Assembly (NCBI RefSeq): GCF_947172395.1
Contig: NC_069095.1
Coordinates: forward strand, 6,758,001-6,822,000
From: Bicyclus anynana
Lineage: Eukaryota > Arthropoda > Insecta > Lepidoptera > Nymphalidae
Length of the DNA stretch: 64,000 nucleotides
Direction of reading: 5' to 3'
Positions 11,035 through 20,047 of the stretch are shown here, in pieces. Below the pieces are notes generated by a model. That model was given only the letters and a program-made list of their open reading frames with translations, did no database searches and was not told where the DNA came from. Position numbers and translations under genes: made by a program. Numbering within the stretch: position 1 is the first letter of the stretch; each line of letters opens with the position of its first letter.

Positions 11035-11129
11035 ATTGTTAAGACTGTTACCTGCTTGTCTATGGTTTTGGGTCACGAAATCCTGGGTTGGGCTAGTGAC
11101 TGTCAGTTAATGAATGACGTAAATCTGCT

Positions 11130-11460
11130 TAGTCGGTTCAGAAGCCTTTGGCTTCAGATCACGAGGTTCTGGGTTCGTGTCCTGGGTCATATTTAATACT
11201 GAGCTGTTCTTCCTTGCAAGAAATTTTCAGTAGCAATTCTCAGGGCAGTGTTGGAAACTTGGTAAGTATTACTCCTCCGTGCCTTGAAGAATACTTTAAG
11301 CCGTCGGTCCCGGTGATTATCAATATCAACTGGTGTCGTTAAAGAATTTAATATTATCACCTGTCAACTGGTATTGAAACAGCGTGGTGGATATAGGCCT
11401 CATATTCTTTCTTCTAGATAGAAGGAGGTCCGTAATGGGCCGTATAAAAGGCTGATAATG
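11130..11460 (+). mobile_element. tRNA-derived SINE, third family
   Basis: The head contains a B-box-like GGTTCTGGGTTCGTGTCC, preceded by 'cagatcacgag'. The body has 'ttccttgcaagaaattttca', 'actcctccgtgccttgaaga', 'ttaagccgtcggtcccggt' and a tail 'gtaatgggccgtataaaagg' + 'ctgataatgat'. A shorter body fragment recurs at 12.03-12.12 kb. A 64-codon ORF across it is an artefact. Confidence 0.65.
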
Positions 11461-11489
11461 ATATTGTAAATGACTTTAGATAATAATAT

Positions 11490-11640
11490 TATGGTGGTTA
11501 AAACCTTGTTGGTCCAATGGTTAGTATATGTAACTTTGGATCTTAAGCTTCTGGGAAAAAGTTCTAGGTCGGGTTAAATTAAGCTTTTCTTCCAAAAAAT
11601 TTCAATAGCAGGATGAAGTTGAAATAGTCATTTATGCTAC
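11490..11640 (+). mobile_element. Decayed SINE head
   Basis: The 'ccttgttggtccaatggtta' A-box-like string and the following 'gttctaggtcgggttaaatt' resemble a degraded tRNA-derived head. A related head occurs at 63.03 kb. Confidence 0.4.
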
Positions 11641-12024
11641 GGCCTGTAACACGAGTGTTTTTTGTGCACGAATGAAGAATTTGCCGAATTGCACAATAGA
11701 CAGCAGGAGTGCTACAATCGCTAATTACGTGCAATGGCTTACAATACTTTTTCTACGACCATGATAAAAGAAATAAAATAATTTGGACTTGACGGGGCCT
11801 CCTAAATTTGTGTTTTGTAAGAAAGTCTGAATTTTTGTAGCCAATGACATTAGGAAAGGAACTATATAAAATTAAAAAAAAAACATTGTAGCATGGTTTA
11901 TGCGTGTAGTAACGAACATTACCAAACGACTAGTAGAACTAAACAGCTTTGTGATATGGTATAAGGTTTTCTATTGTGTAGATTACGAAATGGCAGTAGA
12001 TAAAGTTTGTTGTGTTTTACTTTC
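11641..12024. other. Possible dispersed repeat, unnamed
   Basis: The segment 'tgctacggcctgtaacacga'...'cgctaattacgtgcaatggc' (11635-11740) has the look of a dispersed lepidopteran repeat, but no second copy is present here to prove it. The remainder is AT-rich and shows nothing. Confidence 0.25.
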
Positions 12025-12115
12025 GTACCTCAGAGCATCGTTAAGCCGTCGATCCCGGTCATTATATTTACCATCTGATAGACTGATAGTGATCGTTATA
12101 GATTCAAAGATTATC
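12025..12115 (+). mobile_element. Fragment of the third SINE family body
   Basis: 'gtacctcagagcatcgttaa' and 'gccgtcgatcccggtcatta' match the 'cctccgtgcctt..ttaagccgtcggtcccggt' block at 11.27 kb. Confidence 0.5.
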
Positions 12116-12189
12116 TCTCTAAGCCCGTCAACTCGCTCCAATAGCTGCGTCTTTAAGCTCCAAATCCACTCTCCTACAAGGAGAGTAAC

Positions 12190-12390
12190 CTGGGGCCATG
12201 TGGCACGTCGATTGCCTTTCTACAATCGCTAATGCTTCGAAAACTAACAAAATGTATGGGAATTACAGGTCCAATCGATAATCTAATCACGGGACCTGTC
12301 GGTAGCAAAAGTCATTCCCATACACTTGGTTACTTTTCGAAGCATAAGCGATTGTAGAAAGAGAATCGATGTTCACATGGCTACAGGCCG
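12190..12390. mobile_element. Palindromic MITE, family P copy 1
   Basis: The two halves are inverted copies. The left half reads 'catgtggcacgtcgatt', 'tttctacaatcgctaatgct', 'tcgaaaac'. The right half reads 'ttttcgaagcataagcgatt', 'gtagaaagagaatcgatg', 'acatggc'. The centre contains acaggtcc/ggacctgt. Related copies are at 49345, 51498 and 59833. No ORF. Confidence 0.85.
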
Positions 12391-13060
12391 TGGCCTTGTT
12401 GACCTTTAAAATTAGCTGATGATGGTCGAATGTGAATAAATTTATGAATTGTAGATATTAAAACTTTTTAGCAGTCAGACATACATAATTTTAGCTAAGC
12501 TGTACGTTAGTTAGCTTATGCACCTAACAAACTGATTTTTCTAAAATACTATTTAATAATTTTCATTGACCTGAATACACTTTATTTCTTGTAAAAAAAG
12601 TTGGCAACCCTAGAGCGAGGGAACGACGCATGACGTCATCTTTTTTCGAGCGTGCAGCTGTCTTCATCGAATTATAAGACGTTGTCACGTCAAAAACACA
12701 CTAATATTTTCCATATGAGGGAATCGAACCCATTTTTTTATTACCTTCGTTAAATAAGGTATGTCTAGCTATTGCAGGCTCTTAGTACTATTGTGAATAA
12801 TGCTAAAACGGTTGCGACAAGTGTAACGTTCTCAAGTCGCGGCGAGTCTAATGCGGAAAGCAAACTCTACAGTTTTGTGTGTGAAACTCAACAGAGTACA
12901 ATTCTGAAACATGGTAATGAGCAACGCAAATTGTTCTTAATCATTCACTTTGTACTACTTAAAGAGAAATTAACAAGACAATGCTATGCATATATTAGAA
13001 AACCTACTTATCAATGATTGTTAATAAAAAGATAAGTAAGATTAAAGCAATATAAAATAC
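12391..13060. other. Unannotated stretch
   Basis: Mostly AT-rich. An 81-codon ORF (12772-13017) has no recognised similarity. Nothing else seen. Confidence 0.35.
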
Positions 13061-13061
13061 T

Positions 13062-13283
13062 AGCGGACGCCCGCGACTTCATCCGCGTGGAGTTCAGTTT
13101 TTCACAAATCCCGCGGGAAGCATGGATTTTCCGGGATAAAAAGTAGCCTATGTGTTAATCCAGAGTAAAATCTATTTACATTCCAAATTTCAGCCAAATC
13201 GCTTCAGTAACCGCAGCGTAAAAGAGGAACAAATATACTTACACACTTACACACAAACTTACGCCTTTAAATTATTAGTTTGA
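13062..13283 (-). mobile_element. Lep1-type non-autonomous Helitron
   Basis: Opens ACTAGCGGACGCCCGCGAC on the plus strand, followed by the family body ('ccatgg'-like core, 'tagcctatgtgttaatccag', 'cagccaaatcgcttcag'). It ends at a diverged AT-rich 5' terminus ('cgcctttaaattattagttt'). Confidence 0.85.
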
Positions 13284-13559
13284 TACGTACATATAGATGC
13301 ACAATGCTCATAATTATGAAGATAGACCGGCCGCCGGTAATTTTCTATACCTGGCAATACACTACACACCAATACATAGATACTCGGCGCCATTAGGTAT
13401 GGTGTTTGAGTTGTTTGACAGCAAGAAGACCGTCTGCCAATTTTACAAGTCTATGGTTGGCGGTAGAACCTTCCCCACCCCCAGACGAGCTCTATTACTA
13501 TTAAAATGTACTTATAATAATACATACGGTCCATTATCAAGGCAAAGTTAATAAAGCTC

Positions 13560-13760
13560 AACATTCGGAGGCGTTCATGGCCCAGAAGTGCGAATAAATC
13601 AGCATTTGCTGTTAGATGGACAGTTTAATTATTGATTTATTGAGCGCGGAGTCGAGTGAGGCGCCCGACTAATTGGTCATGGCTTCGTGACACCGGCCGC
13701 GTGTCGCAATTATTGAAATGGGATTATTCCGTACTAAATTATAAGCGAGGCTGTTTCCGT
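13560..13760. other. GC-richer unique island with homeodomain-like core sites
   Basis: Contains TAATTATTGATTTAT-like and GACTAATTGGTCA-like stretches between GC-rich segments (gagcgcggagtcgag; caccggccgcgtgtcgc). Such TAAT/ATTA cores in a CpG-rich unique stretch are compatible with a regulatory element; not demonstrated. Confidence 0.3.
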
Positions 13761-14009
13761 TATTGTTGCTAGGTGAACTCGATCGATAGACAAGGTTTAT
13801 TTTGTAACGAGAATAGTTTGTTAGCGGAAGAGGGATTTTTGGGATTCAGTCGAGCGTTTAGGAAGGATCTTTTCATGTTAGTGACTACTGAGTATAAGCC
13901 TTGAATATTGGTGAGTTAAGACTGTAAAAAAATCTTCAGTAATACTCAACCAACCCATCAGATGAGAGTAACGTTGTTTAGTTATAATAGCTAAAGAAAG
14001 TAGAAATAT

Positions 14010-14220
14010 CGAGCATCAATCTTTTCGAAAACTACACAAGTGGTACTGGGGTACGATACACACGCTGTGTGTAAACATTGGGGACATTTCGCACTGGCCG
14101 GTGAACTCCGGCGGACGCCTCGTCGGTGAACCGAATACCGTACGCAGAGCAAACAGCACCGTGAGACACTCGCCGGAAACAAGCCGTCACTCCATTACAA
14201 GCTGCACTACAATATTTTTA
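14010..14220. other. GC-rich unique stretch
   Basis: CpG-rich DNA ('ggccggtgaactccggcgg', 'cgcctcgtcggtgaacc') with overlapping short ORFs on both strands; no product recognised. It lies immediately before a decayed LINE fragment. Confidence 0.3.
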
Positions 14221-14267
14221 ACTGTTATGTATTTAAGCATCATAATGAATTTGTTACAACAAATTTA

Positions 14268-14440
14268 TCATCAACCGATGAACGTCCACCGCTGGACACT
14301 CCAACAGAGTGATCTTAATCCACCTGTACCAGCGCAGTGTGTGACCAACTGCGCATTCATGTGAGGAGTCGCCATTACATCTTGGGACTTCAACGTTCAT
14401 CAGCTCTTCAACTGTTGCCACTTCATTTGCGAATACTCGT
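14268..14440 (-). pseudogene. LINE (RTE-like) fragment, strongly decayed
   Basis: On the plus strand, 'catcaaccgatgaacgtcca', 'ccgctggaca' and later 'cttgggacttcaacgttcat', 'cagctcttc', 'gttgccacttca' match blocks of the LINE fragment at 44.45-44.70 kb in the same order. The sequence between them is different or shortened. Confidence 0.6.
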
Positions 14441-14554
14441 AGATTTGGTTTACCTACTTAACTTTAACTTCGGTTTTTCTCTGTTAATTAAATAATACCT
14501 AATAAAAATATATTTTCCTAATTAATATAAAAATCCTAATAAACGCACTGGCAT

Positions 14555-14624
14555 TTATTGGTCCTCAATCAAATAGCGGATGTAATCACTGGATTACATC
14601 CGCTATTTGATTGAGGACCAATAA
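14555..14624. repeat. Perfect 32-bp inverted repeat, 6-bp loop
   Basis: Arms 14555-14586 and 14593-14624 are exact reverse complements; the spacer is CACTGG. Each arm begins TTATTGGTCCTC and ends GGATGTAAT. It sits in AT-rich DNA with no other repeat landmark. It could be a tiny fold-back element, or the product of a template-switch event. Confidence 0.95.
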
Positions 14625-14829
14625 TGAAATACATAACTTAGACTCTTATAAACAGAATCGATTTTCAGGAATAGATTTGTAATAAACACGACCATTTATG
14701 AAAATCATAAATGTTACATTTTTTGCGCAAATATTGTATAAACGATGTTTAAACACACACCAACATGAAAATAAGCCAACTTTTACCATGTCATTTATAG
14801 CATATCTTTGATTCATAGCATATCTTTAA

Positions 14830-15010
14830 GTGGTGCTGTGAAAACTGGAGGTAACCGCTCGGTCGCCGGTACAAGCACGCACTCGGCTCTCGTTTCAATA
14901 TTTTAGTAGCGATGCAAGACAAACAGAACCCCTTTGTTGGGGGTCAGACGTGTGTGAAGAGACAGAGAGTTTCCGCGTCACCGTCGGCTCGCTTGGTTAC
15001 ACATTAGCGC
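14830..15010. other. GC-richer unique island
   Basis: CpG-containing unique DNA ('gctcggtcgccggtacaag', 'cgcgtcaccgtcggctcgc'). A short direct repeat (catagcatatcttt twice, 14797-14827) precedes it. No gene recognised. Confidence 0.3.
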
Positions 15011-15279
15011 TGACATCTTTGACAAATATTTTGTTTTTTGTTTTCCCATGATCACCATTAGCTGAATGGTAGGCTTGACGTGTTTTACATGTTTGATGTT
15101 ATTACATTCCTTCCTGCTTTACCTGTATGGCGAGCTTGGAATGTGCGGGGTAAGGCTTGGTGTACAATGGTACTAACGGCAGTTGTTATAAAAATTACGT
15201 GGCTTGATTTTTTTATTTTTTATTTGGAGATCTGTGGATCTGTAGCGCTATTTTGGAACTCGAGTTCTGGATTCAGCTC

Positions 15280-15650
15280 TATCTCTCAATCTGACACGAA
15301 AGGTTTTTTTTCCCAATTTCCCAACCTGTGGTCCGCGGACGTCTGGGGGCCCACGAGTATATGTGTGGGGGTTCGCGGTGTCATACATAATATAATTGCT
15401 AATGTCTCGTATTTGAAATACTAATTTGAATATTCAGAGGGTCTGACCTTTCAACACGGATCTTACTGCTTACTTCAACTTGAACGTTTTTCATATTTTT
15501 CATAGTAAACAGTTATAAGTGCATATTTTGTATCTGTAATAACTAAAATAAGTACCTAATCGGATTTTTTTACTGTTTATTTTATCCGTGAAAATTGTGC
15601 TTGATTTTCTTGGGGTTCGTAGCTGAAAAAGGTTGGGAAACGCTGATATA
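15280..15650. mobile_element. hAT-like non-autonomous element remnant
   Basis: The left edge has 'tttcccaacctgtggtccgc' and the right edge 'aaaaaggttgggaaacgctg', an inverted pair of the CAGCGTTTCCCAACCT type seen at many hAT termini. The interior is AT-rich without transposase similarity. The left end is degraded, so target duplications cannot be assigned. Confidence 0.45.
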
Positions 15651-16170
15651 GACGAATTCGAACTTCACACTATCGAGTTATAACGACATGATTTAGAATA
15701 GTGCTACTTAGTTTCAATTCCCATTCCTTTAAGGAAAGACACAGACATTGAGCAAATAACAATAAACCAATGGACATCTACTTCAGACATTTCGTAGGGA
15801 CTTCCAAAAACTATGGCCTTTTGTCGCATTTCCGCAGAGATTTCCAAAAAAATTACAAAAGGAGATTTTTAAAGATGTATGCAAGCTGCGACATTTACGA
15901 ATGAGCTTATAAGACTTAAGAGCAAAACTACACAGAACAGGCCAACCCAGTGTATATGTCATTCTTAATACTGATACAATCTCTATCGCTATAAACAAAT
16001 ATTTTGATTGGTAGAGCTGCTACAAATTACGCCAGATAGCATCGCCGGCGGTCACTTTTAAGTCTGATATCTAGTGAGATTACCTACCCGTCTCTATGAA
16101 TTAGTAGACAACGTATCTAATTTAATAGAAAGCACCAATTTGTTGCCCTCCACCGTATTTCTTAGAAGCT
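15651..16170. other. Unannotated stretch
   Basis: No repeat or coding region recognised. Confidence 0.35.
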
Positions 16171-16175
16171 TTTAT

Positions 16176-16400
16176 CATCATCATCATCATAAGCTGATGG
16201 ACGTCCACTGCAGGACGTAGGCCTTTTGTAGGGACTTCCAAACATCACGATACTGAGCCGCTTGGACCCAGCGAATATCTGCGACTCGCTTGATGTCGTC
16301 AGTCCACCTGGTGGGGAGGCGACCAACAATGCACTTTATGGTGCGGGGCCGTCATTCCAGCACCTTGGGACCTCAACGGTCATCGACCAAGTTAGCAACT
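16176..16400 (-). pseudogene. LINE (RTE-like) 3' end fragment
   Basis: Starts with CATCATCATCATCAT (complement of the ATG tail) and 'agctgatggacgtccactgc'. It then reads back through the C-terminal region (…WTSIS; K-P-Y-K; 'gactcgcttgatgtcgtcag', 'cacctggtgggg', 'gcaccttgggacctcaacg'). The truncation is on the 5' side. Confidence 0.8.
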
Positions 16401-16414
16401 AAGTCAAAAAGCTT

Positions 16415-16495
16415 TTATAAATGTACCTGACTGTTGAGTTTTTAGCCTGACTCTTCTCAGCAGTACCTGCCTTTTGAACTGGTTGTAGAGTGTCT
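16415..16495 (+). pseudogene. Jockey/CR1-type LINE 3'UTR fragment
   Basis: 'gttgagtttttagcctgact', 'cttctcagcagtacctgcct' and 'gaactggttgtagag' match the 3'UTR block at 3.99-4.05 kb. Confidence 0.55.
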
Positions 16496-16611
16496 ACAGT
16501 TTACGTTTGGTTCTCAACTAACTCAGTTTTGCTTGAGATCTGAACTGTCCAGATTTCCGAACCTGACTCAGGCCACGAAAGATGAAAATGATCTTTTTCA
16601 GTGTAACGTGT

Positions 16612-16920
16612 CATCATAAACCCATATTCGTCTCACTGTTGAAAACGAGTTTTCTCTCAAAATGAGAGGGGTTAGGCTAATAGTCCACCACGCTGGCCCA
16701 TTGCGGATTAGCAAACTTCACACACAATGAGAATCAAAAAAATTCTCAGGTATGCAGGTTTCCTCAAGATGTTTTTTCTTCACAGTTTGATACACGTGAT
16801 ATTTAATTTCTTACAATGTACATCTGAATAGTTGGAGGTGCATGCCCCGGACCGGATATGAACTTATTCTCTCCGAATCGAAAGCTGAGGTCATTTCCAC
16901 TGGGCTCTCACGGCTTACAT
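16612..16920 (-). mobile_element. tRNA-derived SINE, Metulj-like
   Basis: Full-length complement, diverged: 'catattcgtctcactgttga', 'aatgagaggggttaggct', 'ggcccattgcggattag', 'cctcaagatg', then the head complement 'ctctccgaatcgaaagctga'. Confidence 0.85.
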
Positions 16921-17360
16921 TCTATTGGTTGGGATATAAATTAAATCTGTTACATATATCAATGAATTGACACTTTAATAAATGTTAAATGCATACAATT
17001 TTACAATCATTATGTCCATGTTGATTCTAATCATACATTATTCCTTATTGATACAAGCACAAGGTAAAGATTATGCGAAAATGCTTTAACATGCTATTAT
17101 TTTGCAAGTACGATAATAATAATTTCGTATCATGGCCTTTCAGTGTAGTTTATTATCGCAAAGATTTCTTTATAGCATTGCTAACTTTTATCAATACAGA
17201 TATTGCTTTATCGGGGGACATAAAACTGGCACAAAATCGTTGATACTATACTGCGGGTCATAGGCCAATTTTAGTACCTATTGGATCTATATGGATTTAG
17301 CAATATAATTTATCATATACTGGTCAATAAAATTATATCGAGAATAACAAAACAGAGAAG
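16921..17360. other. AT-rich unannotated stretch
   Basis: Nothing recognised. Confidence 0.4.
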
Positions 17361-17362
17361 TT

Positions 17363-17570
17363 AAATATCACTTGTCTCAAACGGTGAAGGAAAAACATCG
17401 TGAGGAAACCTGCATATCTAAAAATTTTCTTAATTCTCTACGTGTGTGTAGTCTGCTAATCCGCATTGGGCCAGCGTGGTGGACTAAGGCCTAACCCCTT
17501 TCATTCTGAGAGGTGACTCATGCTTTATGGTGGGCTGAATCTGGATAGTTCATGATGATGATTATCATTA
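17363..17570 (+). mobile_element. tRNA-derived SINE, Metulj-like, head missing
   Basis: Begins at 'gttaaatatcacttgtctca', inside the body, and runs to 'gatgatgattatcatta'. Typical 5' truncation. Confidence 0.85.
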
Positions 17571-17819
17571 CTACCGTTGGTAATTTTCCAAGACAGTTGT
17601 AGAAAAAAGGGTTATTGGTTTTATTTAAAAAATTAACAAACATTTAAAAAAAAACAAAAGGTAAGAAGTAAGACTAGTAAAACAGGTGAATAAGACTTTA
17701 ACTCAGGACCATCTATAAAGTACATGAGGCCTTAAATAAACTTAGGCACGTACCTGTCCAAAACCTAAAACGATGAGCTCATTCGGTTTAAAATAAATTC
17801 CAATTTTCATATATAAACA

Positions 17820-17932
17820 CATCATAATCATCATCATCATCAGCTGATAGACGTCCACCGCTGGACATGGGCCTCTTGAATGGACTTCCAGGCACAACGG
17901 TCTCGAGCCGCCAGCATATGGATGGATACTTA
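17820..17932 (-). pseudogene. LINE (RTE-like) 3' end fragment
   Basis: 'catcatcatcatcagctgat', 'agacgtccaccgctggacat', 'gggcctcttgaatggacttc', 'ctcgagccgccagcat': same block as at 44.46-44.54 kb. Confidence 0.8.
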
Positions 17933-18600
17933 AGGTATTTCAAATGAACTCTCTTTAGGGCCTTACATGATAAAATAAGAGATACGAAGAGCTCAGCACA
18001 AATATATCAACTACCATTGATAGTCGGATGGAAACATGCTTTTTCTTTCAGAGGTATGATTAAAATAAACGTATCTTTATCTCCATGTCTCATTTTAATA
18101 AAAAACTTAATCATAAAACTGATTAAATATATTTTATGCACTTAGCATGTAGCGCCGAGAATTTTGCATACATAGATAAAGACAAGGATAAGGAGCTCAT
18201 CTAGAAATGCCATTCCTATCTCAACACTATAAATTTATTGATATTTTAATGTCACAAATGATCTGTATGTAACTACGAAACCGTGTCAATAATTAAAGGT
18301 TGTAAGACCAATTCATTGCCAATACAATTTCAATCTTATGATAAATGAAATAAGAATTAAAGTTTCAAAAACAAGCAGATATGTATGATTCTTTTGAACT
18401 GTATCATTTGAGCAACGTGTTTTTCAAGTGAGTGCCGTAGCTAGCACATAAGTTATCGTGTGTAATAAAATTAAATGTAACACATTTCTCTTTTTCAAAT
18501 AATCTTAATAATTTACACACATTTTTAGCTCGCGACGGAATTGCCGCCGCAGGGAAGGTGCGAAGTGCTGCTCAGTGATTCAGTGTACACGTTTGGTTCC
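17933..18600. other. AT-rich unannotated stretch
   Basis: No repeat or coding region recognised; a slightly GC-richer patch occurs near 18530-18570. Confidence 0.35.
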
Positions 18601-18604
18601 TATA

Positions 18605-19290
18605 GCCCAGGATCCGTGGAAAATTTTTTCAATTGAATGCTATCAAGTTAATTTTCTGTGAGTAGCTTCATTCAGCTTCAGAAAGAAGTCTTGGCTGAGA
18701 AATATCAGAGAGTGGACCGGGATCGCGAGCGCCGCACAATTATTTCGCCTCGCGAAGGATAGAGACGAGTTCAAGAATCTGACTGCCAATCTTCGCTAGT
18801 CGGAGAGGCACCTTAAGAAGAAGAAGCTTCATTTTGATGAGATTGCTTAACTTTTTATTTTCCAAATTTTTGATTCTGGTAGCTAACTGGGTTACCATAT
18901 TGTAATAAAAATTTGTGTGCGCCGGAACGAGATAATGTACCACGCAATTTGTAGGACATTGTGACTATTACGTTGTATAGAAAAACGTATGGTTAGTAAT
19001 AACTTTTGGTAAACTCCCATCCTAGCTTATATTAATAACGAGGTTATTAAAAGTTGTTACGAACTAGCTGTTTTTTTTACTGTTGCTTATTTAATAGTTA
19101 TACAAATTGCGTGGTACATTTTCTCGTTCCGACGCTCCGAAATTTTTATTACCTGGTAACCCAGTTTGGTACCAGAATCAAGAATTTTTGTAAATAAAAA
19201 GTTGAGCGTCTCATCAAGATGAAGCTACTCACGAAAAATTAACTTGATAGTAATCTATTGTAAAAATGCTCTACGGATCCTGGGCTACTG
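18605..19290. mobile_element. Fold-back element with long imperfect inverted arms
   Basis: The left arm (about 18605-18955) and right arm (about 19105-19290) are inverted copies. Shared blocks in mirrored order are 'tagcccaggatccgt', 'tatcaagttaattttc', 'gagtagcttcat', 'aactttttatt', 'ttgattctggta', 'ctgggttacca', 'ataaaaattt' and 'aatgtaccacgcaatttgta'. The centre also mirrors weakly. The left arm is longer because of a LINE fragment inserted at 18672-18824. No transposase ORF. Confidence 0.8.
18672..18824 (+). pseudogene. LINE C-terminal fragment inserted in the fold-back arm
   Basis: Translates as ...SWLRNIREWTGIASAAQ and LFRLAKDRDEFKNLTANLR, a stop, then ...ERHLKKKK and a GAA-type tail. 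It is flanked by the 8-bp direct repeat AGCTTCAT (18664-18671 and 18825-18832), which occurs once at the matching point of the other arm. That arm therefore serves as the empty site. A related, more damaged fragment is at 30.2-30.4 kb on the minus strand. The LINE clade is unresolved. Confidence 0.85.
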
Positions 19291-19472
19291 CTCATATATT
19301 TTCATACTTTACCACATGAATACCATTACAAGTGTATAATCTTATTAACATTTATATATTTTACAAGTTATTCCTTTGAAAATAAATTTGTATTATGTTA
19401 CAAGCTTTAACTTGGCCTTTTACTCGTAGTTTGTGTAGGTAAAGTCTTGGAAGCTAGATGAGGAGCTATTTT

Positions 19473-20023
19473 CGACGTTCGATTGGATTTGTTCCCCAAT
19501 TCGATATGTTTCCGTTTAATTTGTGACATGATGCCGTGATGTGATGTGATGTAAGGAAGGACTTTCCATACGACGTTCGATTGGATTCGTTCCCAAATTC
19601 GTTATGATTTCGTATAATTTGTGATATAATGCCATGATGTGATGTAATGTAAGGAAGGACTTTCCATACGACGTTCGATTGGATTCGTTCCCCAATACGG
19701 TATGTTTTCGTATCATTTGTGACATAATGTCGTGATGTGATGTGATGTAAGGAAGGATTTTCCATACGACATTCGATTGGATTCGTTACCCAATTCGGTA
19801 TGTTTTCGCATCATTTGTGACATGATGCCGTAATGTGGTGTGATGTAAAGAAGGACTTTCCATACGACGTTCGATTGAACTCGTTCCCCAATACGCTATG
19901 TTTTCGTATCTTTTGTGACATGATGCCGTGATGTGATGTAATGTAAGGAAGGACTTATCATACGACGTTCGATTGGATTCGTTCCCCAATACGGTATGTT
20001 TTCGTATCATTTGTGACATGATG
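19473..20023. repeat. 98-bp tandem array, 5.6 copies, constant period
   Basis: The anchor CGAC(G/A)TTCGATTG occurs at 19473, 19571, 19669, 19767, 19865 and 19963: exactly 98 bp each time, with only substitutions between copies. Each unit contains 'ttttcgtatcatttgtgaca' and a run of GTGATGTGATGTAA. Because 98 is not a multiple of three, the overlapping minus-strand ORFs change frame from copy to copy and do not form a repeat protein. The array stops ~25 bp before the LINE at 20049. Confidence 0.95.
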
Positions 20024-20047
20024 ATAATCTGATGATGAAGACACAGG

